64,000 nt of DNA from NCBI GenBank assembly GCA_002753225.1, contig PDZS01000019.1:1-64000 (forward strand). The letters are read 5' to 3'. Positions 54,781 through 63,956 of this stretch are shown here, piece after piece (the stretch's first letter is position 1; each line of letters begins with the position of its first letter). This stretch comes from Deltaproteobacteria bacterium YD0425bin51. GTDB lineage: Bacteria > Desulfobacterota > Desulfobacteria > Desulfobacterales > YD0425bin51. The notes beneath the pieces were generated by a model. That model searched no databases. It was not told the DNA's origin and saw only the letters and a program-made list of their open reading frames with translations. The position numbers and the translations under genes are program-made.

Positions 54781-57391
54781 TTAATCTTATCAGTTCAGAA
54801 CTATTTAAAAACATTACTAATTTTTCTTCTATAAAAGATGTTCCCATAATTCCCTTATGTGTAATGTTATCTTTTTTAATAACTGTTTCTAGTTCAATTG
54901 CATCCATGATTTGAGAAGCTAAAATTCCCCCTGATGAACCGTTTGCTTTTGGAACTATAACATACAATTCTTTTGCATCTTTAGGAAAAGGGCTTACAGG
55001 TAAAATAGTTTCCAAATAAATTAGTGGTAGATTAAATCCTCTATAATTTATATATTCACGATTCCCAATGTGATGAATAGAGTTTGTCTCTATTTTTTCT
55101 ATTCTTGAAATAGTATCTAGATGAAGAGCAAAATATTCACTATAAGCATTTGTAAAAAGAAGGATAGAATGACGTGCTTTTTCTGTATTTTTATTTTTGA
55201 ACCTTTCTTTTTCTCTTTTAAGTAATTCTGCTCTTACTTCCCCAAATTTTAGATTCGCAAAATCAGCAATCCCTGCTGCATCAATTATCATTGCTACTTT
55301 GCCATCACCCATTATTGTTGCTCCAGCAAAGCATTTTGTATCTTTAATATGAGTTGAAAGGGGTTTTACAACTATCTCTTCATTATCAAACAGTTCATCT
55401 ACTATAAGTCCAAAATTATCATGACCTATTTTTAAAACTGCAACATTAATATCGCTTTTATAGCTCTTTCTACGATCCTGTTTTTTTTCTCTTTGATCTT
55501 TACCGCTTCGCCTGTCAACAATATTTTCTCTTCTTTCAGGAAGTTTTTCTCCTGTTTTAGGATGAATAAATTTTTTTTCAATATTTAGAACATCTACAAG
55601 GCGTACAATTGGCAAAAGTTTTTCTCTAAGGCGCATTACAGTTGAATTGCCAATTCTTTCAATTCTATATTTAACTTCGCTTGCAATAATTCTTACTAGT
55701 TCTTGAACATTTATCTGAGGTATTGCAAAACGATACCCGCCTGCTCCAATAATTAGCGATGGAATAATTGCAAGGGTAAGCGGAAGCCTTATACGAAATG
55801 ATGTCCCTTGCAATGGAACACTTTCTATTTCCAGATGCCCCCTTAATTTTTCGATATTTGTTTTAACTACATCCATTCCAACTCCACGACCTGATATATC
55901 ACTAACTTTTTCAGATGTAGAAAGACCTGGAGCAAATATAAGATTAATTTTTTCTTTATCATTTAATTTAGAGGCTGAAGCTTCTGTAAGTAAGCCTTTT
56001 GCAATTGCTTTTTCAATTAGCTTTTCAGAGTTTATACCCTTACCGTCATCTGATACTATTATATGAACCTGGCCTGCTTCATGAAAAGCTTTTAAAAATA
56101 TTTTCCCAGCACTTGGTTTTCCTGATTGAATTCTTTCATCAGGCATTTCTATGCCATGATCAACAGAGTTTCGAATCAAGTGAGTAAGGGGATCAGACAG
56201 TCCTTCAATTATAGATTTATCTATTTCAACCTCTTGTCCCTCAATTAAAAGCTCTGCTTCTTTTTCTAAATTATGTGACAAATCTCTTACAATTCTCGGG
56301 AATTTATTAAATAGATTCGCTATTGGCTGCATGCGCATCTGCATTATCCCTTCCTGAACTTCGCTTGTAACAAGATCGACCTGCTGCATAAGTCTACCTA
56401 ATTTGGGATTTTTATAGACTAATTCTGAAAGTTCCTGGCGCAGTTGATTTCGTCCAAGCACAAGTTCACTAGCTAGATTCATCAAGCGATCTATTAAGTT
56501 GACTGCAACTCTAATAGTTTCAGGAGATGGAAGTTTTGCTTCTTTTACTGGAATATTTATTGTTTCTTCCTTTAACTTAGGAGACTGAGTAGAAATTTTG
56601 GGAACAATTTTAATTTTTTCAGGATTGAATAAGCTTTTATCAATCAATATGATTTGTTCCAAAGGTATTTCAAATGCGCTATCTATTATATCGCTATCAA
56701 TAACTGTTGAAAATATGATTTTTGACAGTTCAGGTTTTTCAAAGTCTTTAAATAAACATTCTCCAAAATCTTTTATTTTAAATAAATAATCATTTAAAGA
56801 TATATTGTTGATATTTAAATCTTTATCATTATAAATCCATACAGCATAAATATTTAAATAGCTTGAATATATCGATATTAATTGATTTTGAATTACTTCA
56901 AAACTCATGCTTTCCAATGGAGGAGCTACGATCTTAATCTTGAATTTGTCAGTACCTAGCGCTTCTATAATAACATCAGCTTTTCTTTGGGTATGAGAAG
57001 TTTCTTGGGGTTTGATTCCTAAAAGGAAATTAAGTCTTTTTAGTTCGTCTTCATAAGGAACTGATTCACTATTATGAACATCATCAAGCATAATACGAAG
57101 TTTATCCATCCCAGAAAAAAGTATATCAATACTTTCAGAATCAGGCACTTTTTCGCCGTCTCTAAACTTCATTAGTATGTTTTCCATTGCATGGCTAATT
57201 TTTGATATAGCTTCAAATCCAAAAAAGCCTGATGCACCTTTAATACTGTGGATTGCTCGAAAAATACTATTTATTACATTATTAGAGATAGTTCCCTTTT
57301 TCTGCTCAAGAATTAAAAAATCGGGTTCTATAGAATTAAGATGTTCACGGCTTTCTATTACAAATTCATTTATAGTATTTTCATCGTACAT
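54761..57391 (-). CDS. CheA histidine kinase heading the hydrogenase operon
   Basis: An 876-residue CheA-type kinase. Order: Hpt domain with His48 in RAIHSIKGAS, a poorly conserved middle region (about 130-270), dimerisation and ATPase domains (RNSVDHGIE, SDDGKGIN, GRGVGMDVV), a CheW-like regulatory domain split by a Lys/Arg/Glu-rich insert (about 600-640), and a second CheW-like domain at the C-terminus (about 735-876). Two CheW-like domains is more than the canonical single one. Unlike the kinase at 40398 it has no receiver domain, and no cheY, cheR or cheB lies in this operon, so its phosphorylation target must be encoded elsewhere. The ATG is the first possible start after an in-frame stop; the ribosome binding site is weak. 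Confidence 0.92.
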   Translation of the reverse strand: MYDENTINEFVIESREHLNSIEPDFLILEQKKGTISNNVINSIFRAIHSIKGASGFFGFEAISKISHAMENILMKFRDGEKVPDSESIDILFSGMDKLRIMLDDVHNSESVPYEDELKRLNFLLGIKPQETSHTQRKADVIIEALGTDKFKIKIVAPPLESMSFEVIQNQLISIYSSYLNIYAVWIYNDKDLNINNISLNDYLFKIKDFGECLFKDFEKPELSKIIFSTVIDSDIIDSAFEIPLEQIILIDKSLFNPEKIKIVPKISTQSPKLKEETINIPVKEAKLPSPETIRVAVNLIDRLMNLASELVLGRNQLRQELSELVYKNPKLGRLMQQVDLVTSEVQEGIMQMRMQPIANLFNKFPRIVRDLSHNLEKEAELLIEGQEVEIDKSIIEGLSDPLTHLIRNSVDHGIEMPDERIQSGKPSAGKIFLKAFHEAGQVHIIVSDDGKGINSEKLIEKAIAKGLLTEASASKLNDKEKINLIFAPGLSTSEKVSDISGRGVGMDVVKTNIEKLRGHLEIESVPLQGTSFRIRLPLTLAIIPSLIIGAGGYRFAIPQINVQELVRIIASEVKYRIERIGNSTVMRLREKLLPIVRLVDVLNIEKKFIHPKTGEKLPERRENIVDRRSGKDQREKKQDRRKSYKSDINVAVLKIGHDNFGLIVDELFDNEEIVVKPLSTHIKDTKCFAGATIMGDGKVAMIIDAAGIADFANLKFGEVRAELLKREKERFKNKNTEKARHSILLFTNAYSEYFALHLDTISRIEKIETNSIHHIGNREYINYRGFNLPLIYLETILPVSPFPKDAKELYVIVPKANGSSGGILASQIMDAIELETVIKKDNITHKGIMGTSFIEEKLVMFLNSSELIRLIDDYGK

Positions 57392-57477
57392 ATTTTATTG
57401 CTATAATAACTCCTTGCTTTTGTATAACATTAACTGTATATCACTATGGATATTACTATGTAAAGGATTAATTAGAC

Positions 57478-57783
57478 TTGACTTTAAAAGAAAATTTTAT
57501 ATTTATAATTTCAATAATAGGACTATTTTCTCTCCTTATGTTTGTTTTATTTGGAGACAATGGTTGGATGGAGCTCAGAGCATTAAAATTAAATAAAGAG
57601 AGTTTAATAGAAAAAAATGAATTGCTTCAGAGAGAGAATTTTAATTTGCAACAGATGATTGGGAGATTAAAAAACGATTTGTTGTTTTTAGAACATATAG
57701 CTAGACAAGAACTTGGTTTAGTAGGAAAAGAAGATCTTATTTTAAAACCAAAACAGATAGAAGGTATTGTAAAAAATGATTAA
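57478..57783 (+). CDS. ftsB: FtsB/DivIC-like septum formation protein
   Basis: A 101-residue bitopic membrane protein: a short N-terminus, one membrane segment (about 6-25), then a coiled coil rich in Leu, Glu and Asn (about 38-75) and the conserved tail LEHIARQELGLV, diagnostic of the FtsB/DivIC family that joins the divisome through FtsL and FtsQ. It begins with TTG at 57478; AAGGA about ten bases upstream supports this start and no ATG fits. It is divergent from the CheA gene across an 86-base spacer. The stop overlaps the next gene by 8 bases. Confidence 0.85.
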   Translation: MTLKENFIFIISIIGLFSLLMFVLFGDNGWMELRALKLNKESLIEKNELLQRENFNLQQMIGRLKNDLLFLEHIARQELGLVGKEDLILKPKQIEGIVKND

Positions 57784-58057
57784 TGATAGATTTTATACAA
57801 AAGCTATGGCTAAAATTTATACGGATCAAGGGCATTTCGAAAAAGCTGCTGAAATTTATAGATATCTTTTAGAAAAGAATCCAGAGGAAGAAGAATTTGC
57901 TCTGTCTCTTGCTGAAGTAGAAAAAAAAATGGTAGAACAGGAAAAAATAAATCAGAATGACTTGCCTAAATTATTTGAAAAATGGATAGAAGTATTATTT
58001 AAATATTCTAGTATTAAAAAGATAGAAAAACTTAAAGATTATTTAGCTAAATTCTAA
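57776..58057 (+). CDS. Small TPR-like protein
   Basis: A 93-residue soluble protein with one clear tetratricopeptide-like unit near the N-terminus (AKIYTDQGHFEKAAEIYRYL, about 12-31, then NPEEEEFA) and a helical, charged remainder. It has no signal or membrane segment. It overlaps the ftsB gene by 8 bases. I cannot assign a function; similar small TPR proteins act as adaptors. Confidence 0.7.
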   Translation: MINDRFYTKAMAKIYTDQGHFEKAAEIYRYLLEKNPEEEEFALSLAEVEKKMVEQEKINQNDLPKLFEKWIEVLFKYSSIKKIEKLKDYLAKF

Positions 58058-58083
58058 ATTTATAATAACCAGGAGGTAATAAT

Positions 58084-58596
58084 ATGAAAATATTAGGTAT
58101 TATAATAACTGCAGTATTTATTCTAAATGGATGCTCTACTCTAGATTTAAATCCAAAAGCAAACCAAACACCTTCCAAATATTCAACATCAAGCTCTTCT
58201 CCTGCATCAAAAAGTAAGCCTGCTTCTGCTATTTATTATGATTTTGGAGATATTTTGCTTCCAGTTGAACTAGAAGTAGATAATGATGCAACCTTTGTAT
58301 TTAAAACGCCTGGATACTCAGCAGGAGTTTTATCTTTAACAGGAAATGTTGAATTGAATTCACTCATTACTTTTTTTAATTCAAATATGGCTAAAGACAA
58401 TTGGAAACAATCCGCGCAATTTAAATCGCCAAGATCTATGATGCTATATCAAAAAGAAAACAGATGGTGCGTTATCAATATTTCTAGAGAACGATTTACT
58501 ACCAGAGTTGAAATATGGGTAGCGCCTACAGTTGAGGGGCTAAGTGGAAGTTCATCGTTACCTCCTCTTCAATCTGGGACAGGGCTTTTAAAGTAA
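58084..58596 (+). CDS. Predicted lipoprotein of unknown function
   Basis: A 170-residue protein with a lipobox (ILNGC, Cys17), then a Ser/Pro/Lys-rich linker (about 28-50) and a compact domain (about 50-155) with alternating strands, including a YYDFGDILLP start. The overall plan suggests a small alpha/beta domain anchored to the inner or outer membrane. I do not recognise the family. A strong ribosome binding site (AGGAGGT) precedes the ATG. The gene lies between the TPR-like gene and coaBC, all on the plus strand. Confidence 0.72.
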   Translation: MKILGIIITAVFILNGCSTLDLNPKANQTPSKYSTSSSSPASKSKPASAIYYDFGDILLPVELEVDNDATFVFKTPGYSAGVLSLTGNVELNSLITFFNSNMAKDNWKQSAQFKSPRSMMLYQKENRWCVINISRERFTTRVEIWVAPTVEGLSGSSSLPPLQSGTGLLK

Positions 58597-58606
58597 TTTA
58601 ACTTTT

Positions 58607-59803
58607 ATGAATTCCTATATAAAAAATAAAAATATAACAATTGGAGTTTGCGGAGGTATTGCTGCTTATAAATCTGCCTACCTTGTGAGGCTTTTAAAAA
58701 AGCATGATGCAAATGTGAGAGTCATTATGACTCAAAACGCAAAAAAATTTGTATCTTCTTTAACTTTTGAGGCTTTATCAAACAGACCTGTTTATGATAG
58801 TCTTTTTGAAAATAATGAGGGAGCAATTAATCATATTAAATGGGCATCAGAATCAGATTTAGTTGTTATTGTTCCTGCAACAGCTAATATTATTGGGAAA
58901 ATTGCAAACGGCATAGCAGATGACGCACTTAGCACTTTTCTTCTTGCGGTAAAATGCCCTGTGCTTATCTGTCCATCCATGAATACAGCAATGTATGAGA
59001 ACAGAATAGTCCAAAACAATTTGGACACACTAGAAAAAGAAGGATATTTTATAATTGAACCAGGAAGCGGTGAGCTTGCTTGTGGAACAACAGGCGCAGG
59101 AAGACTTCCAGAGCCTGAAATCATATTGGATAGAGTTATAGATAAATTAACCATCAAAGATTTTCAAGGTAAAAAGGGAATAGTCACAGCAGGTCCAACC
59201 TGGGAACATATAGATCCCATTCGATTTATAAGTAATCCTTCTTCTGGCAAAATGGGCTATTCTCTTGCAAAAGCATTAAAGTATAGAGGAGCAGACGTTG
59301 TTTTGGTTACAGGACCAACAAACATAAATATGCAAGCTGAGGTTAAAACTATAAAAGTAAAAACAGCAATAGAGATGTCTGATGCTGTTTTTTCAGAGTT
59401 TGAAAATTGTGACTTAGTAATTAAAGCTTCTGCTGTTTCAGATTATAGGGCAAAAGATATTCGTTCTGAAAAGATAAAGAAAAAAGAAGAAGAAATGCTA
59501 ATCGTTTTTCAAAAAAATATTGATATATTAAAAGAACTTGGAAAAAGAAAAACTAAGCAATTTCTTGTAGGTTTTGCAGCTGAAACTCAGGATCTAGAGG
59601 AATATGCCAAAAAAAAATTAATAGAAAAAAATTTGGATATGATTGTCGCAAATCTTATAGAATCTAAAGAATCTGTCTTTGGCTCAGATAAAAATAAAGT
59701 AACAATATTTTATAAAAATAACGGAAAAGAAATTTTGTCTGAAATGGGAAAAGATGACCTTTCTCATGTAATTTTAGATCGAATAAAATGCCTAATCGTG
59801 TAG
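58607..59803 (+). CDS. coaBC: Phosphopantothenoylcysteine decarboxylase/synthetase
   Basis: Bifunctional coenzyme A biosynthesis enzyme (398 residues): the N-terminal flavin-dependent decarboxylase (CoaC, about 1-185) and the C-terminal CTP-dependent ligase (CoaB, about 186-398). Seen directly: [11 protein letters not shown] at the N-terminus, the NHIKWA segment with the catalytic His, [15 protein letters not shown], the [11 protein letters not shown] substrate flap with its cysteine, then [24 protein letters not shown] and FAAET of the synthetase half. It is cytoplasmic. CoA-derived phosphopantetheine is also what the carrier proteins in this window need, but this gene is housekeeping. It overlaps the next gene by 16 bases. 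Confidence 0.95.
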   Translation: MNSYIKNKNITIGVCGGIAAYKSAYLVRLLKKHDANVRVIMTQNAKKFVSSLTFEALSNRPVYDSLFENNEGAINHIKWASESDLVVIVPATANIIGKIANGIADDALSTFLLAVKCPVLICPSMNTAMYENRIVQNNLDTLEKEGYFIIEPGSGELACGTTGAGRLPEPEIILDRVIDKLTIKDFQGKKGIVTAGPTWEHIDPIRFISNPSSGKMGYSLAKALKYRGADVVLVTGPTNINMQAEVKTIKVKTAIEMSDAVFSEFENCDLVIKASAVSDYRAKDIRSEKIKKKEEEMLIVFQKNIDILKELGKRKTKQFLVGFAAETQDLEEYAKKKLIEKNLDMIVANLIESKESVFGSDKNKVTIFYKNNGKEILSEMGKDDLSHVILDRIKCLIV

Positions 59804-60471
59804 AAAATTTTATAAATATTGCAGATGAAACCAAAAAAATATTTAAATTTTTCCATGAAATTGGATTGTCCAGATTTGAGCTTTCAGAAAAAAGCAAAGC
59901 TATTTTAAATAGCTGGGGCAAAATTGAACCAATTGAAAAATTTTATAAAGATATTTCTGAATGCATGCGATGTAATTTTTGTAAAAGCCGTAATCAGATA
60001 GTTGCAGGGTGGGGTAATCCTTATGCAAAGCTTATGATTATTAAAGATATGCCTACCTATGAAGAAGATAAAAATGGAGACCCATTTGAAGGTTATTCTG
60101 GTGAACTCCTTTCAAATATTATTAAAGCCACAAAAATAAGAAAAGAATCAATTTATATCGCAAATCTTATCAAATGCACTCCGCCAGAAAATACTAAACC
60201 TTCTTCTTATGAAATAGACGCTTGTTTACCATTTTTACAAAGACAAATTAAGGCAATATCACCTAAATTTATTTGTGTATTTGGTAGCCTTTCTGCTCAA
60301 ACTATTCTAGACTCAAAAATGTCCATTGCCAGATTAAGGGGTAATTTTCATGATTACAAAGGAATTAAACTAATTGCTACTTATTCACCTTCTTATCTTT
60401 TGGAATATCCTGAAAAGAAAAAAGATGTATGGGAAGATATGAAAAATCTTATGAAGGAGTATAAAGAATGA
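59788..60471 (+). CDS. Family-4 uracil-DNA glycosylase homologue with altered active-site motifs
   Basis: A 227-residue homologue of the iron-sulfur family-4 uracil-DNA glycosylases. The four cluster cysteines are in place (C59, C62, C130 and C146), and KCTPPENTKP and the downstream VWEDM segment fit the family. However, catalytic motif 1, normally G-E-x-P-G-x-x-E-D, reads KDMPTYEED (86-94), and motif 3, normally H-P-x-Y-L-L, reads SPSYLL with Ser200 in place of the histidine. Either activity is changed or lost, or it acts on another lesion. The N-terminal ~55 residues are an extra helical part. It overlaps coaBC by 16 bases and the next gene by 4. Confidence 0.8.
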   Translation: MPNRVENFINIADETKKIFKFFHEIGLSRFELSEKSKAILNSWGKIEPIEKFYKDISECMRCNFCKSRNQIVAGWGNPYAKLMIIKDMPTYEEDKNGDPFEGYSGELLSNIIKATKIRKESIYIANLIKCTPPENTKPSSYEIDACLPFLQRQIKAISPKFICVFGSLSAQTILDSKMSIARLRGNFHDYKGIKLIATYSPSYLLEYPEKKKDVWEDMKNLMKEYKE

Positions 60472-61745
60472 AAAAAAACTTATTGTTTTTATTAGTTATA
60501 TTTTTTTATTTTGGAATATCTTCAGCGTCTTGTGAAGAGATATATCTTATGAAAGTTCAAGATTCTATAAATCCAGGAGTTGCAGATTACTTGAAAACAG
60601 GCATAAAAAAAGCATCAGAGGATAAAGTGTCTTGCGTTATAATCGAATTAGATACACCTGGTGGACTTTTAGAATCAATGCGTACAATTGTAAAAGCAAT
60701 TATTGAGTGCAGAGTTCCTGTTGTTGTATATGTTTCTCCAAGCGGAGCAAGAGCAGCTTCTGCTGGAGTTATGATAACAATGGCGGCTGATATTGCTGTA
60801 ATGGCTCCTGGGACAAATATTGGAGCCGCCCATCCTGTTACTGTTGGGGGAGAAAAAACAGATAATACAGTCAATAAGAAAATAATTAATGACATGGTTG
60901 CAAATGCTCAAAGTATTGCTGAAAAAAGAGGAAGAAATAAAGAATGGGTAGAACAGGCAATAAGAGAAAGCTCTTCCATTACTGAAGGAGAAGCAATTAA
61001 AAAAGGAGTTATTGATTTTATTGCAAAAGATATAAACGATTTAATAAAACAGATTAATGGTCGTGAAATCAAAGACAAAGGAGTAATAAAGATAACAAAT
61101 CCCAATATCGTTATTTTAAAAGAAAATATAAGGACCATAATTTTAAAAGTAATAGCTGACCCAAATATCGCTTATATTTTGATGATGATTGGACTTGCTG
61201 GCTTATATTTTGAACTTTCTACCCCAGGTGCTGTTTTTCCTGGTGTAATAGGGGGGATATCTTTAATTCTTGCATTTTTTGCCTTTCAAACTCTTCCCAT
61301 AAATTACGCAGGAGTTCTTCTTATAATTCTTGCAATGATATTTTTTATAATGGAGCTAATAATTGCAAGCTATGCTTTACTTAGTATAGCTGGGGTAATT
61401 TCTCTTTGTCTAGGGTCTCTTATGTTATTTGGTAATGGAGATGAAGGTGTTCATATTTCTATTGCTTTAATTTTATCAACTGTAATTATTTTTTCTCTAT
61501 TTTTTTTAGGAATATTATCTTTAGTTATAAAAGCACAGATTTCAAGACCAAAAACAGGCGACGCTGGCCTTGCTGACGAGATTGGAATAGTTAAAAAAAT
61601 GATAAATCTAGAAGGTAAAGTTTTTGTTCATGGAGAACTGTGGAATGCAGTATCTAAAACACCCATTGATGAGGGAATGAAAGTAAAAATTTTAAAAGTT
61701 GATAATTTAGTTCTTGAAGTTGAACCCATAGAACCGTTAAAATAA
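60468..61745 (+). CDS. NfeD-family membrane serine protease
   Basis: A 425-residue long-form NfeD protein: signal peptide (about 1-20), a ClpP-like periplasmic serine protease domain with DTPGG and the catalytic Ser98 in GARAASAG, four to five membrane segments (about 225-345) and a C-terminal OB-fold (about 360-425) that faces the cytoplasm. NfeD proteins work with SPFH/stomatin proteins, and such a partner is encoded 35 bases downstream. Its role is probably membrane protein quality control. The gene overlaps the upstream stop by 4 bases. Confidence 0.92.
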   Translation: MKKNLLFLLVIFFYFGISSASCEEIYLMKVQDSINPGVADYLKTGIKKASEDKVSCVIIELDTPGGLLESMRTIVKAIIECRVPVVVYVSPSGARAASAGVMITMAADIAVMAPGTNIGAAHPVTVGGEKTDNTVNKKIINDMVANAQSIAEKRGRNKEWVEQAIRESSSITEGEAIKKGVIDFIAKDINDLIKQINGREIKDKGVIKITNPNIVILKENIRTIILKVIADPNIAYILMMIGLAGLYFELSTPGAVFPGVIGGISLILAFFAFQTLPINYAGVLLIILAMIFFIMELIIASYALLSIAGVISLCLGSLMLFGNGDEGVHISIALILSTVIIFSLFFLGILSLVIKAQISRPKTGDAGLADEIGIVKKMINLEGKVFVHGELWNAVSKTPIDEGMKVKILKVDNLVLEVEPIEPLK

Positions 61746-61780
61746 CAATTTAACTTTATTAAAAGAAAAGGAGCTTTTAT

Positions 61781-62530
61781 ATGCCTCTAGTTATTATTGC
61801 TGCAATTTTTTTATTTTTTTTCTTTTTCACACTTTTTTTAAGAGTTTTAAATGAATATGAACGTGGAGTTATTTTTAGATTTGGGAGAGTAATTAACGCA
61901 AAAGGTCCTGGAATTATTGTTCTTATTCCTCTTGTTGATAGAATAGTGAAGGTGAGTTTGCGTCTTGTTGTTTTAGATGTTGATCCTCAAGATGTCATCA
62001 CTCGTGATAATGTTTCTGTTAAGGTAAATGCTGTTATATATTTCAGGGTAATAAATCCCATTAAAGCAATTGTTGAAGTAGAAAATTATCATTATGCCAT
62101 GTCTCAGCTAGCGCAGACAACTCTTAGAAGCATTTGTGGTCAAGCAGAACTAGATGAGCTTTTATCTGAACGGGAAAAGATAAATTCAAAGCTCCAAGAG
62201 ATATTAGATACTCATACTGATCCATGGGGAATAAAGGTTACAACTGTTGAGTTAAAGCACATTGATTTGCCTCAAGAGATGCAGAGAGCAATGGCACGAC
62301 AAGCTGAAGCAGAGAGAGATCGCCGTGCAAAAGTAATACATGCTGAAGGTGAATTTCAGGCTGCATCAAAACTTGCTGGAGCTGCTGACATAATTCAGGA
62401 CCATCCAGTTGCCCTTCAACTAAGATATTTACAGACAATGCTTGAGATATCCTCTGAAAATAATACAACCACTTTCTTTCCAATTCCAATAGATTTTTTT
62501 AGATCGTTTTTAGACTCTTCCAAAAAATAG
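61781..62530 (+). CDS. SPFH/stomatin-like membrane protein (slipin)
   Basis: A 249-residue band-7 protein: one N-terminal membrane segment (about 3-22), then the SPFH domain beginning [13 protein letters not shown], and a coiled-coil part with [23 protein letters not shown]. The C-terminus is short. Members form membrane oligomers and pair with NfeD proteases such as the one just upstream, which supports a protease-scaffold unit. A good ribosome binding site (AAAGGAG) precedes the ATG. Confidence 0.93.
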   Translation: MPLVIIAAIFLFFFFFTLFLRVLNEYERGVIFRFGRVINAKGPGIIVLIPLVDRIVKVSLRLVVLDVDPQDVITRDNVSVKVNAVIYFRVINPIKAIVEVENYHYAMSQLAQTTLRSICGQAELDELLSEREKINSKLQEILDTHTDPWGIKVTTVELKHIDLPQEMQRAMARQAEAERDRRAKVIHAEGEFQAASKLAGAADIIQDHPVALQLRYLQTMLEISSENNTTTFFPIPIDFFRSFLDSSKK

Positions 62531-62546
62531 AAAAAGGATTTAGATA

Positions 62547-63956
62547 GTGGCATACCTAGCTAAAATTACCATGTCAGAAATATTAAATCAGATGTGCGAA
62601 AAAGAACTGAGCGATTCTGATATAAAGATTATATGCAAAAATAGAGGCTTTGGTCCCAATGAATGTAGTTCTAGAAAATTTTTTGAAAATTTTCTGATAT
62701 CTGAAATAGGACTTAAAGAGGCATTTTCTAATCTCAGTCAAGATGAAATAATCGGATTACATTTAATGTCTTTTCTCTCAAAGCCTGTTAATATATCCTT
62801 TTTTGATCGTATTTATACTTCAGAAAAAAATGACTTTTTAAGGCATAAAAGCTTTACCCAGAAATATCAACCCATTTTTAAACAAATTAAAAACTCTTTA
62901 ATCTTAAACGGTATTATCTTATTTGCGGATGTTGAATACCCATTTGTAAAAAAAACAAAGCTTGAAAAATTTTCTTTTTATTTTCCTGAAATATTTAGAA
63001 AATTTCTTCCCACCCCTTTTAAAATAAGAAAAGATATATCTTTAGAGTACAATAAGAATGAATCTTCTGTAAGAAATAAGTTAAAAGAAATTATAGCTAA
63101 TAAAGATACAAAAAAAGCTTTGCAAAAATTTGATATTAACTTATCCTCTGAAGGTTCACTTCTAATTGGAGATAAAAATTTTAAATTATCATATTTAGAA
63201 GAATGGCAGAAAGAAAAATGGTTAAATAGTATTTTAACCCATCAAAACTTAGAAAATTCAAAAGCCTTATCTCCTATTAAAGCTATAAACTATGCCATGT
63301 CTCTTCTATCTAAAGATGAATGGGTTTCTTCAACTGAACTTTCTAATTTATTAAATATATTTTGCTATGAATTTGGGAAATTAGATGTTCAAAAAATCTG
63401 TGAAAATGGATGGAAATGGGGGCGGCTTCTTAAGAATATTTCTTCAAATGAATATTATTATCGTCCTGTTCAAGACAATTCAACTGACAATGTTTCATGT
63501 TATAATTATCTAGAAATTTATAGGAAAGATGCTGTTATTGTAGATTTAGACACTATACCTCTAAACAAAATAGAGATATTATCAAATATTTCTAAATTTA
63601 AAATTCATGCAGATAGAATCTATGCTTTTCCTAGTTTTGTAAAAATTGGGAAAGTATATAACTCTATATGTGATGATCCAATGTTTATTTGGTTGAAAAA
63701 TAACGTTGAATCTTTTAATAAAATTATACATAAAGTAGGAAGCTGTTTTGGTAAAAAAATTATTCATAAAAATCTTTTAATTGCTAGGGTTAAAGATTTG
63801 AGTTTAAATGTTTCTTTAAAAAAAGCCTTATCTGATTATAATCAAATACTTTTCATAGAAAATGGGTTCATAGTTTTTCCAAAAGATCTGTTAAAAAGAA
63901 TTGAAAATTTTGTAAATAATGCTGGATATGTAATAAAAAAAGTGGAAAGCAAATGA
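62547..63956 (+). CDS. Unrecognised 469-residue protein
   Basis: A large soluble protein that I do not recognise. It starts at a GTG (62547) behind an AAAAGG site; an ATG at 62571 is the alternative. The sequence is lysine- and isoleucine-rich and helical, with no signal, membrane segment or nucleotide-binding motif. The region around 240-340 (SLLSKDEWVSSTELSNLL) looks like a winged-helix fold, and the general layout recalls helicase-associated proteins encoded before DEAD/XPB-type helicases; this is a weak resemblance. The stop overlaps the next start (ATGA), and the next gene, cut by the window end, could test the idea. Confidence 0.65.
   Translation: MAYLAKITMSEILNQMCEKELSDSDIKIICKNRGFGPNECSSRKFFENFLISEIGLKEAFSNLSQDEIIGLHLMSFLSKPVNISFFDRIYTSEKNDFLRHKSFTQKYQPIFKQIKNSLILNGIILFADVEYPFVKKTKLEKFSFYFPEIFRKFLPTPFKIRKDISLEYNKNESSVRNKLKEIIANKDTKKALQKFDINLSSEGSLLIGDKNFKLSYLEEWQKEKWLNSILTHQNLENSKALSPIKAINYAMSLLSKDEWVSSTELSNLLNIFCYEFGKLDVQKICENGWKWGRLLKNISSNEYYYRPVQDNSTDNVSCYNYLEIYRKDAVIVDLDTIPLNKIEILSNISKFKIHADRIYAFPSFVKIGKVYNSICDDPMFIWLKNNVESFNKIIHKVGSCFGKKIIHKNLLIARVKDLSLNVSLKKALSDYNQILFIENGFIVFPKDLLKRIENFVNNAGYVIKKVESK

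Noticed and set aside
63582..63767. Minus-strand frame of 61 codons near the window end
   Set aside because: It is antisense to the 469-residue gene and shows no coding features of its own.
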